A DNA stretch of 64,000 nt from Anaeramoeba flamelloides (GCA_027625915.1 JANTQA010000045.1:3658001-3722000), one strand, 5' to 3'; positions 35,901 to 48,879 are shown, numbered from the stretch's first letter. Program-made: numbers and translations. Notes: a model not told the origin generated them from the sequence alone.

Positions 35901-36559
35901 TTACAAATTTCCAAAATAAACAATCTAACTTCCAAACTCAAGTGAAAAAGTAGATAAAAAAATAAATAAAAAAGACCCGAATTATTGATATACCAAATTT
36001 CCCAAGAAAAAATTCCAAATCTCAAACCCAAGAAACCCAATTAGATCAATAAAAAAAAATAAAAATAAAAATAGTTCTAAATTATACGACACCAATTTCA
36101 AAAATAAACTTTTATTTTAGATAATTTGGATATCAGTTTTGTAATTTTTTTTTCTTAAGTAGATTAAAATGAATCTAAAAACACTTTTATGGATTTCTAT
36201 TTTTTTTTTTCTTATTTCTTTTTGATTTAAATTTAGTCAAAAAAAACTGTTTTTTAATAAGTTATATTATCATTCTTCGACAAATTCCCTAAAGTTTTGA
36301 AATTAAGGGTCTAGTCATTTACCACGAATTTACCCTATACTCAAGGGGTAACATGAGACCAAAAAGGGTATTGTGAAATAGCCCTTCTTCTGATTGACAG
36401 AATTCAAATAACAAAAAAAAAAAAATTCGTTGTATCTCTTTGACAAAAAATTCAACAAATAAAAATAAGTTAAAAAGAATTCTCAATTTCAAAAAATCAA
36501 TTTAAAAAAAAATAATTCATCTTTTCTCTTTTTATTTCCAAATCGTCAAATTTCTTCAA

Positions 36560-36955
36560 TTTGAAACAAATTGCTTTCTTGAATTTTGCAATCAATTTAA
36601 TTCGATTTAATCTGATTTGTGGTTATTTTGTAACCCTCTAAATTTGACCAAGTATGGATTAGGTAATATTCAATCGATAAAAATATTTCATTTGAAAAAT
36701 GAAAAAAAAAAAAAAAAAAAATCATGGAGATCCCAAAAAGAGCCAAAGAGTGACACTTTAAAACTCGGACGTAGTTTTTTTCAAAATAGCAATCACAACC
36801 ATTCTAATTGGAAATTGAGTGTCGCTCTTTGGCACTTTTTTCTAAAAATATCCTCTTGTTTAGTTGTTGATTTTTTAAGATCGATCATACATCATAGGTT
36901 GGTTGGTTTTTGATCGGGGTTAGGTTTTCATAAAAATTACAAAAAAGTTTTTTTC
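36560..36955. repeat. Dispersed repeat R3, copy 3
   Basis: The best preserved R3 copy. The internal hairpin is clear: GCCAAAGAGTGACACTT at 36753 against GAGTGTCGCTCTTTGGC at 36818. Ends TTTTTGATCGGGGTTAGGTT. Confidence 0.65.
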
Positions 36956-37460
36956 CATTTCAGAAAAAAAAATTTCACAGTGTTAACTTGATCCTTAAGT
37001 AATATTCAAGAAAACAAAAACAAAAACAAAAAAAAATCTTTTTTCAAACAGATTGAAAAATGAAAAAGACACAATATTTTTTGATAGTAAAATCAATTTT
37101 TGATAGTTTGTAACATTTTTTAAAATTATTTATCCATTAAAATATTTTTTTTCTCTTTACTTAATTGGAGACTTTGAAAACAATTTATTTAGGTTTGATT
37201 TATAAATAAATAATTTTTTTTTACCATTTCCATAACAAGACAACTTTTACATAAAAATTGATTCTTATTTCTACACACCCACTCATGAGGAAATTTACTT
37301 GTAATATTATGGATTTAAAAAATAAAAAGAAAACAAATAAAAAAAAACAAAATCATTAATTTAATATTATTTTGATAAAATGGTATCTTATAATGAATAA
37401 AAAAATAAAAAAAAATAATTTTTTTTTAAAAATAATAATGCAAAAATCTCAAAAAGAGTA

Positions 37461-40400
37461 TTATTTTTTCTGTCCCTTTTCTTTGATTTTCTCTAAAATT
37501 AAATCTAATTTTTGATACATTTCTACTCCTTCTTGCTCATTGAGATTTTTATTTCTATTTTTAATCCAATCTTGCAATTGCTGTTTTCTTAATTTAGTAT
37601 TTTCACTTTCACTACCGGAGCTTGTATGTGTTTTGGTTTGGTCGTCGTCTTCTGTATTTGATCTAATATCTTTATGTAACCGTTCAATAATCTTTTCACG
37701 ATCTGGATCATTCGCCATCATATCATTTATTTCTCGCAATCTTAATCTTTTACCACTCATGAATCCCTTTTTCACACGAGAAAGCTTTCTATGTAAATTT
37801 GTTGTTGAAATGCCAACTGACAATGAATCGGATTTATCACGGCAAGTCAATTTTCTTGCCAATCTGGCAACACTCCCTTTAAACACTGCAAAGCTCGTAG
37901 CAAATAATTGTTTTACATCTGAAGTTGATGTCTTCATATCCTCCAAATCATAGGAATTATCAATAATTGCTAAAAACATACTCATTAATGTGAAAATTAC
38001 CAATAATGAGAATAAGAAGAAATAAATTGGCCCCAAGAATCGATTAATTTCTTGCAATTTAGCAAATTCAATGTCACCTAAAGACATTTTAAAACAGGTT
38101 GTAATGGCAGCAGAAAAATCCCGAAAACCTGCATCTTCCTGACCAAATAAAATGAAGCCCATCAATGCAAACGCAATAAAAATAATAATAAAAAATGCAA
38201 AAAATACAATAAGATCTGGGGTAGCCTATAACAAATATTAATAAAAATAGAATAAAAAAATTTTCAATTAATATGTAAACCAATTTAAATTGATAATGAT
38301 TAATATTTTGAATTGAAACAATTTTTTTTATTTCCTATAGAATGCTCGTCTATTGCTTTGAAAATTTTTTTTTATAATTTTATCTGATTTGTATATTTGT
38401 TTTTTTTTTTTTTGTAATACAAGCAAATTATGTGTCACTTCGAAAAAGAATGTTGTATTTTTTAAAAATTTATCATTTCCTTTGATTATTAAAATAATTT
38501 TATCATTAACTGTACTATACATGTTAAACAGTTAAATAATAAATTAAACTTACTAATACAATATTCAAAAAAAAAAAAAAAAAAGAGAAAACAAAAAATA
38601 ATAGAATTGAAAAAAAAAATTACTTTTGATAATGTATCCCAAACTAATAACATTCTTCTATTCATTTGTAAAAATTTAAAAATTTTAATGATTGTCATAA
38701 ATACATTAAATCCAATAATATTATATAGCATTAAATATTTATCTGCCAATTTACTTAATGGAATATAATAATCTGAATCAATATCAATGTCTCTTCGATC
38801 AGAATTAATTAAATATGTAAATTGTAAGATAAAAATGATCCAAAACAAAAGAATATTAAAAAAATCTAAAGTGTTCCAAGGATCTTTAAAATAAATTAAA
38901 ACGCCACCTTTTTTATGAGATAATTTTAATTCTTTAGCAATGACAATAACATAATATATTAAAAAGAAAAATAATAAAATTTCAACAATCACTCTTCCAG
39001 CATCACTCCAACTTTCATAAATATCTAATCTAAACACTCTAAATTTATACCAAGGATAAACATTCCCACCAGGACCAAATTCAAAAACGGGCATAATATC
39101 AGCAAAATAGTTTGTATTTACATTATACATATATATATTAATAACAATTGCCCGAGTGGCACGATCAATAAAACTATTGTTTTGCATTTTTTCTATTTCC
39201 ATTTGAAAGTCTTCACTTGGACTATTTTTTGGGATATCTACAACGTAACCACCACCTTCATAATTAAAAGCCAATCTTCCCCAAATAGATGAACTTTGAT
39301 TGCTTTCTTTTGATTTATATGTAAATCTTTTATTTATTGAGATATTTTTTGTTTTAATGATTATTGTTGTTATTTAGATGTAATAATTAAAACGTGAATT
39401 AAGTAACGCTTATTTGGCGGGAAGGAAGGATGGAAATAAATAAAGCTAAAAATAAAAAGAAGAAGAAATTATTCTCAGAAAATTTGAAATAATGTATAAT
39501 AATAATACAGATTAACAAATTTAAAACAATCTTGTTCATTGTATTTTTGTAAGTACCATAAAGTATGACAGAGTAACAAGTTTTTTTTTTTGTTTTTTTA
39601 ATTTTGATTTTAAAATTATTAGATTTTCGAAATAAAAATAATAATTGAAAAAAATGGTAGTTAACTTTTTGAAAAATGAAATTATTTCTGAAATTAAAAA
39701 ATAATTTTCGTTAGGTTTTTTTGAGTTTTCTATTTTATTTTTGAAGTGTTCTAGGTTTTTTTTTGAGTGTTCTATTTATTTGGACAGTCAATAGATTTTC
39801 GTTAGATTTTTTTTACTTTTTGAAATAACCGAAAATTTGTTGAATTTTCTATTTTATTTCAAAAAGTAAAAAAAACCTAGAACACTTCACAAATAAAATA
39901 GAAAATCTCAAAAAAACCTAGAATACTTAACGAATAAAACAAAAAATCATGAGAAAAGTGTCGTTATCTTTTTCGAAATTCAAAAGAATTATGGAAAAGA
40001 TAGGCACTCGAAAACACTCTACAGAACTTGAAAGAACTTGACGTCACTATAAGCCAAATTTCTAAAATAGGGGCAGATTTTTCATAAGAAAAAAATTTGT
40101 TTAATTGGTTTTTTTTTTTAATAATAATCTATTTTACTAAAGTGTTTCCAGATAATAACTAATATAGATTAATTATAAAAATATATTATAATCATTTTAT
40201 TTTTTGAAAGACAAATGAAAAAAGAAATAAAATAATAATAAAAAAGTTTGCCCCTAATTTTGAAATTTGGTTTATAGTATTCAGTAACACCCTTTGAATT
40301 TTTTTGCCACTTGAAAAAAAATCAAATCCACACCCTCCGTGTATTATTTTTTTAAAGTATAAAACTAGTTTTCTTTTATATTCCTTTTACGGCTCAAGAT

Positions 40401-43400
40401 CAACATCTCCGATTTTCAAAATTTTGTCACACTTCCAGAGTAGAATTTGAAAATCAAAAATTTTGAAAATCGGAGATGGTTGATTTTGTCAACTCAGCAT
40501 ATACTAATTTGAAACTTTCAAAATTAATGAAAATAGAAAAAAAACAATTCATCCAGCAAAAAACACTTAAAATACAAACTTCAAAGAAAAAAAAAAAGTG
40601 TATTTTTTTTTTTGTTATGAAATCAATTAAATTATTGAATAAATTAAAAAAGTAGTTTTTAAGAAAATCTTTTATGATAAATTCCCTTTTATAAATGAAT
40701 AAGAGTTTGTTGCCTCTTTCCAACTTCTTAAATAGTAATTTTTTAGATTTTTGCTTAATTGAAATTATTTATCATTTTTCATTTTTTATTTTATTTTATT
40801 TTTTTTTTGACAATCGAATAGAAAATGGGGGTAATTGAATCCAAAAACTATTCAGCAAAAACAAGTTAAACCAATTTTTTAAAAAAATTATAAATCTATA
40901 GTACCCACTAGGGCTTTCCACTCAAAAAATTATTTTCATTTTTTGTTAATTTTTTTGGTAGAATTTCCTCCCTTTTCAAATTTCAACAAAAAAATCTTAA
41001 ACTTCATCGACTGTTTTAGATCTTTTGAAAATTCAACTTTAAATTTATAAAATTCAAAATTTTAAACCATTTTTCCGAATAGTAACCCAATTGTAAAAAA
41101 AAATTCGAATGATCACAAAATATTATTTTTTGGTTATCTTTCATACAAAAACAATTCAAAAAAAGACTAATTTTTTTAAAGGTGGAAAGAAAAAAAAGTT
41201 TATAAAATCCTTTTTATTTGAGTTCGGAACACGTCAAATTTCTTTTTAAAATCCATTTTGCTATTTCAATCTATTATTATAATTTTTTTTTTTTTTTTGT
41301 CTAAAATTTCGTAATGTATACTGTGCTAGTATTCATTTTTTTCTTTAAATGCTTTTTAGAAAAATATTTAAAATTTTGAAATAATAATGGTTTAAAATTT
41401 ATGAAATTTATTTTTTTTCTATTTTTTCCCTCGTTGAATTTCCTTTTTATTGGGAAGAAGAGTTACTAAGGAGAAAAATCAAGTGGTTACCTACTAATAC
41501 TCGAAGGACAGAAACTAGTCGGTATGGGTAACTTGAAAATAAAAAGAAAAGACAAAAACAAAAACTGGAACGATCAAAAAAGATTGGATCAAAAAGAAAA
41601 AAAATGGCAGCTACTAAACAACTACCTCCCAACGAAGCATTCACGATTTCTTAGAAATAATTAAACGACAAAATTTTAAATAAAAGGATCGTGTCTGTTT
41701 TAATGATTGTTCTTGATAAACATGGACAGTTGGTTTTTTTTTTGATTTTTTATCGACTGTCTTTTAAAAAAAATTTTTTTTTGTTTTCTAACTTGCTTTT
41801 TTTTTTTTTTTTTTTCTTTTTTTTTTCTTTTTAATTTTTCTTTTTGTTTTTTCAACCAATAAAAAATTGGAACCTGCTCGATTCCAAAATACTTTTTTTT
41901 TATCATCTAAATTACTAATTTTCCATTAGTAATCAGAGCTGTAAGAGGATCTTTGATCACTCCCTTCAACCAATAAAAAAAAAAAAAAAATTTATGAAAT
42001 TTAGTAAAGATTTAAAAATTTCATTTCTAGTAGTTTTTCTTTTTTTTTTTCTGATCAAAGCAATTTTGTGATAATTGAATTTAGGTAACGTAGTAAAATT
42101 GAAAAAGATTATTTTTTTTTTATATTTTAGCAATATTAAAATTTTTCGTATTATTAAAACATAAAAAGAAAAAATTAAGATTCTTACTGGACTTCATCTG
42201 TTCCAAATGGTTCTTCATCGTGGATAGAATTTTTATAACGTGGATAACATTTTGAAGAATTTGCAACTTTTTCATAATCTGAGGGCATATCGCAACTATC
42301 AGGTTTTACTCGTAATTGACGAAATCTTATCGCTCCAACTTGGACGTTTGCTCTATATAACCATGGTGGGCTTTCACCATCACCTTCCAGCGCACCAGCC
42401 ATCGGACCCAATATCCACTATAATAAATTAAAAAAAAACAAAGTTATTAAAAGAATAATTAAAAAAAAAAAAATAGAATCAAAAGTTATTTTAGTGTTTT
42501 TTTTTTTTTTTTCTACAAATTTAATGATCATTTCAAATAATCAAAATAATTCAAAACCATTTTGATTTTTTTAATTTCTGTAATGTTTACAATTAAAAAA
42601 ATGCATTTCTATGATGTTTTACATTTTTAGGTGTTCCAAAATATTTTTTATGATTTCTAATGTGTAAAATATGGAAATTATAAAATTCAAAATTTTTAAT
42701 TTTTGAAGAGTTCATTAATTGAAAATTTATTTTTTTATTTTAATAATATTAAATTTTAATTTTATAAAATATAAACCCCATTCCAAAAATTTTGACACAC
42801 ACAAAATCAAAAATAGGCAAAAAAACCCTCAATTTATTATATTTTTCCAAACCTAATATAAAACCACATTTAAGTTGCCCAGTATTAATGTTTTTATAAG
42901 TAATCATTTTCATCCAAATAAAAAAAAAAAATATAAAAATCAAAAATAAAAACAGGTGTGTGTCCAAAATAATGAAACGAGTGGAACAAAAAATGTAGGG
43001 ATAAATTTGTTGAAATTTCACCAACAATTGTTGATCGATCAAATGATAATATACCATCAACTAATTGCATGTGATTTTTCTATTTAATACAAATTAACAC
43101 TAACCTTTTATCAACCATTGAAAAAAAATTCCAGATCTAACGAAAAAGATTACCTAACACGGAAAAAAGAAAATGAAAACAAAACAGAAAAAGAAAAAAA
43201 ATGAAAAAATAGTTTGTAAAATCTAAATTATTTCCAAATTGAATGTAAAGTGTGGTATTGTTATTCTTTTAACTGTGTCCAAATTTTTGGAATTTAGTTA
43301 AGAATGAAAAACACTAAAAAATAAGTTTAGTGATTCGGATGAATAGGTGTGATTAAATCTTTTGATATTTTCTCCTTTCTCTTACAGAAAAAAAATACTA

Positions 43401-44211
43401 AAAAAAACATTTCAATTTTTGTTTATGATTCATATTATTCCCTTTCTTTTATTTTCTTTCTTTCTTTTTTTTTTTTACATTTGATTTTGGAATTGAAGTA
43501 AATACAGATAAAAAACAAACCAATTCAAACCTAATGTATATATTACTTTGATGAAAAAAAGAAGAGAAAACATTTAAGTAGTTCTTTTGTAAATAAAATT
43601 TACATGTGTATGAATTTCAGATATTAAATATAATTGCATAATCATAAAAGTATCATTATTTTAAGTCTTATTAAAGTATGAAATTAATCAAATATGGAAA
43701 AATTGATCGGTTATTTAATTTTTTTATAAGAGATTTAATTTAAGAATAAAATTATTTAATACTGAAAATTCATTTATATTAGGGGTGGATTGGATATGTT
43801 TTTCTTTATCTATGTATTATAAAAAAACATAAAGGTCTAATTTAATTATCTAAAAAAAAAAAAAAAATACCGATTACTTATCAAACAACTGTTTTCATCA
43901 TTTTTAGAATTTTTTTAACTTTTTTGTGAATACTAAAAAATAAAAAAAAAATCTTTAAAATTCAATGGATAAACATTTCAAAAAATCTTGAAAAACAAAA
44001 TCCAAATTAATAAATCCTTTAAGGGTGAACGTCCCGAATGAATTCTGAACATACATTATAAATACCATCCTTAAATTTTAATTTTTTTTTCAATTTTGAT
44101 TCTGTTTTTATTATCTTTCTTTTCGTTTTTATTTTGGATATAAAATTTTCACAAGCATTAAAGTGTAATACCGTTTTAAAGATGTATGAATGTTTATACA
44201 ACACTTTGGTA

Positions 44212-44249
<38 letters not shown>

Positions 44250-44270
44250 ATCTATCTATCTATCTATCTA

Positions 44271-44308
<38 letters not shown>

Positions 44309-47300
44309 TGTCTGTGATAGATTTTTAGTATGGTTAAGAGATAAATCAACAATGATTGATAAAATATTCAGTAATGTAATAGAATATTTTTTTCAATAAA
44401 TTTTCTTGTTAATCTTAAAATTAAATGTGTATTTGATATATATTTTTTTAAATTTTAGATTTGAATTAATCAATTTTCTGCTGTTAATTGAAACAAAAAA
44501 AAAAATTAATGTCTTTTTTATACATTTTTTAAAAAAGTGTGACAAAAAAAAATTTCAAAAGTACTACTTTAAAGCACTTTTCAGTGTACTTATATAGAAA
44601 GGGTTATATTAAATCATTTTTTTTTTTTTGTTCTTTTTATACTAACATTAGTTTTTTGTTTTTTATTGACTAAAGCGAGCAAAAAATACTCAGGACCACA
44701 AGACAAAAGGAATTTATCCGAATGATGGAATTGATGAAAAGGGGTTTTGATGATGAAATATATTATCACGATATTAACAATAAATTTGCGATAATCTGAA
44801 AAAATCGTGATTAGTCCGACTTTGTCGTGAAAATATTCACAAAATCGCGATATTACATATTATCACAATAAAATAAAAATCGCGATAAAATGAAAAATTA
44901 TTTTTTTGAAATCACCTTGCAAAAAATCCCCTGAATTTTACAAAAAGTTGAGACTTTTACAACGTTTTTTGCTTTTAAAAATGTTAGAAAATGTTTGAAA
45001 GGGCTGTAAAGTGTCTTCAAGTGTTTGAAGGGTATGAAATACATGAATCTTTAATAAAAGCATGGTATTTTTTGTAGTTAAAAACAAAATTTTTTTCTTT
45101 TCATTTTTTTTTTCATTTACAAAAAATAAAATCTCCTGTGAATTTTATGATCAAGCAAATAATCATCTATTTTGGCAATGTACTTGTTTATAAAATCGGT
45201 GTTTTTTTTTAAAATGGGGTTATTACCTTCACAATTTAAATAACCAAAAAGAATAAAGAGTAATTTTCCTTCTTATTGGTGATCGATCAAAAAAAACCTT
45301 TAAGCTCTAGTTGTTTTTTTCTGCCAAATACAAAGATGAGAAAAGAATAAGAATAGGAAGAATAAAACAATTGTACATACAATCTTAATAATTGGTGATA
45401 ATGTTGCTAGGTTGTTGATATATCTTTTGAAAAGTTATCCAGCCCCTTTCAGCTTCCCGAGAATAATGAAAATGTTTTCACCCAAGAACACATTCTTTAA
45501 AGAACACGCGAGGGGTTGGTTGTTTTGGAAGCTCTTTTATTCATAACAATTTATAACACTATGATAGACTGAGAAACTATTTATTTACCTTTTTTATTAC
45601 GTTTGTTGATCTCAAAATGATCGATCGGTTTGTCAACCAAATCAAAATAAAATACAATGAAAACTCTTGATCTGATCCTTGATTGAATTTAGTATCTTTT
45701 TTGTTATTTTTTTAAAAGAATAACTTTTTTTTTTTCAAGGATCTATTTTTTGATCAAACAAAATTTTTCTTTTTAAAAAATATTGTTAAATTACCCCAAA
45801 AACCCAACAACTATTATATCGTGATTTAATTTTTATCATGATATTTTGACATTTATCACGATTTTGAGACAATTATCATGATTTTATAGAATATCGCGAT
45901 TAAGTTAAATTATCATGAGAATATTGAATATCACGATTTTCTAAAATATCATGATTTTTGATAGATATAACCACAGATTTTTGAAACTTTATCTTGACTT
46001 GACAAAGATATCGTCAAATCCTCTAAATATTTTTGGGGATGTGAAAATAGACATGATTTTTCAAGCAATTTAGAGTTGGTTGATAATGAAAAAAGGTTTT
46101 TGAAAAATAGTTGAACATAAAACAAGAAAAAAGAAAACCAAAAAGTAACGAAATAAAAGGAAGAAGAAAAAAGAACAATAATAATTTGAAGAAAAAGAAA
46201 AACGTGAAAGTTTCCACTCAACTTTTACTCACAATATATATATAAACCATTTTCCAGCCAAAGGGTCCCAGTTGTTATGAATGAATCACACATGTTTAAA
46301 GGGTTTGAATTGATATATTAGAAGAAAAAATTTCAAAATTGAAATCATTTTTTCACTTTTTTCTTTTAATTTTTTTTATTATTTTGCAATTGTTTTTTTT
46401 ATTGCAAGAACAACAGTCACTTGATAAAAAAGTGTTATTCTATTGTTACTGAAACTGTGGAAATAATTGTAAAGTAATGATATTTATTTACATTTTAATT
46501 TTATTTGATCTTCAAATGAAGATCAAAATGAACATTGTTGTTTTTAATGATTAACCCTAAGAATTTGGGTTTTTGAAATTTTTAAGAAAATCTATTGATT
46601 TATTAGTTTTTCTTTATACAGAATATCAACTATCCTTTAATGTGTATTATTTTTTATTTGTTCTTCAAAGGTTTATTAGAATTAATAATTGATATTTGAA
46701 AAAATGCTGAGCCATTTGACTGAAACGAAGTTTTTCTATATATATATAGAGGCAATCTGATTTTTTTATTCTTTTCCCAACAAATTTCTGCTTTGATCTC
46801 ACTTTTGTCAAATTTTCGAAACTAAAATTAAATCCAATTCACACACCCATTATTTTAATCACACCCTACTTTTATTTTTCTTCTCTTTTAATTTAAGGAG
46901 TGCGTTCGAAATGAATTCTTCAGACTCACTAGAAATGCTATCCCTTATCTTTGCATAAAAGACCGTAAGAACCTTAACCAAGATAAAAGGATGGCATTTG
47001 TGTTGTATGCTCAGAATTCATTTAGAACGTACATCCTTAACTCAGAAAAAATGCTCAATGAGCCTGAAAATTATTCAACCAACAAAAAATGTTTTTTAAC
47101 AGAAGCGCGTTTTATACCTTTACTGGTTCTTTAAATAAAGATATTTAGCACCTTTTTTTTTCGCCTGTCTTACTAATAATGGAAAATTTCCAATCCCAAT
47201 CTCGCAAGTTTTTCAATTGAATTGTTGACCAAGCCATTCCACGAAAGTGTTGTGAGATGTAATGTAGCATTATAAATTACTAATTTTTTTAATTTAACAA

Positions 47301-48632
47301 TACTGGCATTTGAATAATAAATGGGAAAAAAATTTCACTTCTTCTTCCCATTCTATTTTTTTTTAACAAATGGAACTTTCAAACAGATAGATTGTAATTT
47401 GGATCTCTATTTTATTTGTTTGGCACTTTTTATTTCGGTTTGATTTATTGGGTGATCAAAGAATCCTCAAATGTAATCAAGAGTTGTGTTTGAAAAAATA
47501 ATAATCAACTGAAATTTGATCCCATTTGAATTTCAAATACCAGTATCCTATAAAACAGTTGAAAAACCTCAAAAGATCTGTTTTCAGGAATGTACTAAAG
47601 ACTTTTTTGTTTACACCTTTTTAGAGCTCTTTTATTATTGTAAAATTGAAATTGTCTTTTGAAATGTTTTTATTGTTGGTTTTTAATTTATTATTTTGTC
47701 CTCTTGTTTTTGAAGTGCAAAGTGAAGTAATTTCAAAAAAATAAATAGTTGTGTTAAAGAAAAAGAAAAAAAAAAAAAAAAAGAAGTAAATATTAGAATT
47801 CTTTGAACTTACTTGGTACATTTCTTCTGTATTTGAAACATCGTGAAACGATTTGTAAATATGAGGAATATAATTGTCTGGGAATTCTTCATCAAAAAAC
47901 AAATCGGTCAAGCCAAACTCAATTTCCCAACAGTCATCAACAGATCTCTGGTTGAACAAATAAAGAACAAACAAAACAAAAAATATTAAATAAACCAGCA
48001 ATTCTTTATAAAGTTTGGTTCGCCACATTTTATCTTCGTAATGCTTTGTTAAGATGTCAAGATCTACTCTTCGATTTAATTCTTGTTCTTCTACTTCTCT
48101 ATTAAAGGCTATTCCTTTCCATCTGTTCATTTGATCATCAGAAGCTGAATCCTAAATGGTTTCAAAGCAAATAAAACAAAAAAAAAAAACAAAAAAAAAT
48201 TAACAAAAGCAATAAAATAAAAAAAATATTTTGAACAAATTTTGATCAAAATAAGAGAAGCCCGGATTTTGAAATTTAGTGTTTGGGTTTTTTTGTTTGC
48301 CTCGATCAAAAAGAAAAAGTACTAAAAAAAAAAATTTTTTTTTTCTTTGGATAATGAACAAAACGAGGCTTAGCTTATTTGCCTAAATGAATTTTGTTTT
48401 CGAGAAATCGGAAAAAAAAAAAAAGAAATCAAAAGAAAAGGAGTGTTTTTACATCAGAATCTGAACGAACAATATCTTCCATATTGTCAAGCCATTTTAG
48501 CTGGATTTCTTCTTGTTGGTTCTGGGTAGATAAATTTTGAAAAAGATCTAAAACTACTCCATCCCTAAAATAAACATTTTTTGCATTTTCTATATTTAAT
48601 TGCCTTAGAGATTTTTTGAATTGAAAATTCAT
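37461..48632 (-). CDS. Polycystin-2-like TRP cation channel, five exons
   Basis: Proposed exons on the minus strand: 48632-48453, 48151-47813, 42417-42188, 39326-38624, 38225-37461. All joins are GT-AG with matching phases, total 2217 nt or 738 aa. TM1 is at about 107-126. The TOP/polycystin extracellular domain follows, with IRFRQLRVKPDSC (PKD2 pattern LRQLRV.N.SC), C215 and C230 as the likely conserved disulfide, and EGGGYVVDIP. TM2-TM4 are near 360-472, ending FLQMNRRM (PKD2 FINFNRTM). TM5 is at about 489-511, a pore helix carries LGD at 533-535 (the PKD2 filter), and TM6 includes GPIYFFLFSLLVIFTLMSMFLAIID. The C-terminal tail is basic then coiled-coil-like; I see no EF-hand, unlike human PKD2. 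It should form tetrameric Ca2+-permeable or nonselective cation channels in the plasma, ciliary or internal membranes. Introns are 301, 5395, 2861 and 398 bp. Confidence 0.88.
39705..40035. repeat. Array of modular palindromes in polycystin intron 3
   Basis: CGTTAGGTTTTTTTGAGTTT start, a hairpin of TTTACTTTTTGAAATAA against TTATTTCAAAAAGTAAA, then AAAAAAACCTAGAACACTTC. Ends with the ACTCTACAGAACTTGA/ACTTGACG tail found in the other arrays. Same family as 2785-3165. Confidence 0.75.
40490..41330. repeat. Long dispersed repeat R5, copy 1
   Basis: Aligns in order with 54920-55780: AATACAAACTTCAAAGAAA, AATTAAATTATTGAATAA, CAATCGAATAG, AAACAAGTTAAACC, GGTAGAATTTC, GATCACAAAATAT and TTTATAAAATCCT, ending TTTTGCTATTTCAAT. 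Spread over about 850 bp with many small differences. No conserved frame. Confidence 0.6.
42774..43298 (+). mobile_element. Tc1/mariner-like non-autonomous element, copy B
   Basis: TA-flanked. Starts AACCCCATTCCAAAAATTTT and ends CCAAATTTTTGGAATTTAGTT; the ends are imperfect inverted repeats. The interior reads DKFVEISPTIVDRSNDNIPS in one frame, then a TGA. 525 bp, in polycystin intron 2. Confidence 0.75.
44019..44060. repeat. Single end of a TTAA element
   Basis: TTAAGGGTGAACGTCCCGAA followed by TGAATTCTGAACATACA matches the right end of the hairpin at 46897-47036 read inwards (TTAAGGATGTACGTTC, TGAATTCTGAGCATACA). No partner end was found nearby, so this is a solo or truncated copy. Confidence 0.55.
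44212..44306. repeat. (TCTA)n and (TA)n microsatellites
   Basis: About 60 bases of TCTA repeats with one register slip, running directly into about 16 TA units. Confidence 0.95.
44755..45970. mobile_element. DNA element with ATCRCGAT subterminal repeats
   Basis: Both ends carry clusters of short motifs in both orientations: ATCACGATATT, ATCGTGAT, AATCGCGATATT and ATCGCGATAA at 44765-44890, and ATCGTGAT, ATCACGATTTT, ATCGCGATT and ATCACGATTTTC at 45815-45960. The middle (about 0.9 kb) lacks them and has no long frame. Clustered subterminal motifs are typical transposase binding sites in hAT, CACTA and MULE elements; which group this is cannot be told. Exact ends and target duplication were not resolved. 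Confidence 0.6.
46897..47036. mobile_element. TTAA-flanked hairpin MITE, 140 bp
   Basis: Flanked by TTAA at 46893-46896 and 47037-47040. The left arm starts GGAGTGCGTTCGAAATGAAT; the right arm, read inwards, starts GGATGTACGTTCTAAATGAA. Pairing continues through ATGCTATCC/ATGCCATCC and ATCTT, so nearly the whole element is one palindrome. Confidence 0.75.
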
Positions 48633-48879
48633 CTTGCTAACTTTTTTTTCGAATTACCTAAAAAATGAACAAAAAGATAAAAAATGATTTAATGGAAAAA
48701 TTAGCACGACAAGAATAGCACAAAAATTGTAGTCACTTTTTTTCCTTAGCAACACTTTGTTTTTTGAAAATTGTTCCAAATTTTGAAAGGAATTAGAAGA
48801 TCACAATGCAACAACTTGCAATTTAAAAGTTTTTACAAGTTATACTTTTAAAAACATGTAATTTATTTTTTTTTTATTG
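48633..48879. other. 5' flank of the polycystin gene
   Basis: Short spacer between the channel start codon and the 3' end of the LINE. The native promoter must lie here or upstream of the inserted LINE; no motif seen. Confidence 0.4.

Larger units (their letters stand above)
30839..37460. other. Intergenic between zipper protein and channel gene; transposon nest, no gene seen
   Basis: Contains the nested elements at 31787-33363, a diverged copy at about 34580-34870 of the repeat that forms the inverted duplication at 60602-61170, and an R3 copy at 36560-36955. Chance frames (for example 35291-35617 minus) are low-complexity and lack domains. Confidence 0.5.
39327..42187 (-). other. 2.9 kb intron 3 of the polycystin gene
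   Basis: Donor GTAAGA at 42187; acceptor AATAAAAG before 39326. Contains a palindrome array (39705-40035), a small hairpin around CAAAATTTTGAAAATCGGAG (about 40400-40475) and the first copy of the long dispersed repeat R5 (40490-41330). Confidence 0.7.
42418..47812 (-). other. 5.4 kb intron 2 of the polycystin gene
   Basis: Donor GTAAGT after 47813 and acceptor TTATAG before 42417 join EEMYQ to WILGPMAGALEG, the start of the TOP domain. Contents: Tc1-like copy B (42774-43298), a single TTAA element end at 44019-44060, microsatellites (44212-44306), a subterminal-repeat element (about 44755-45970), a TTAA hairpin (46897-47036) and a repeat block shared with 25310-25470. No extra exon seen. 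Confidence 0.7.

Noticed and set aside
37540-37953. 137-codon plus-strand open frame
   Set aside because: It is the exact antisense of the last polycystin exon, which has strong family motifs; the plus-strand translation has none.
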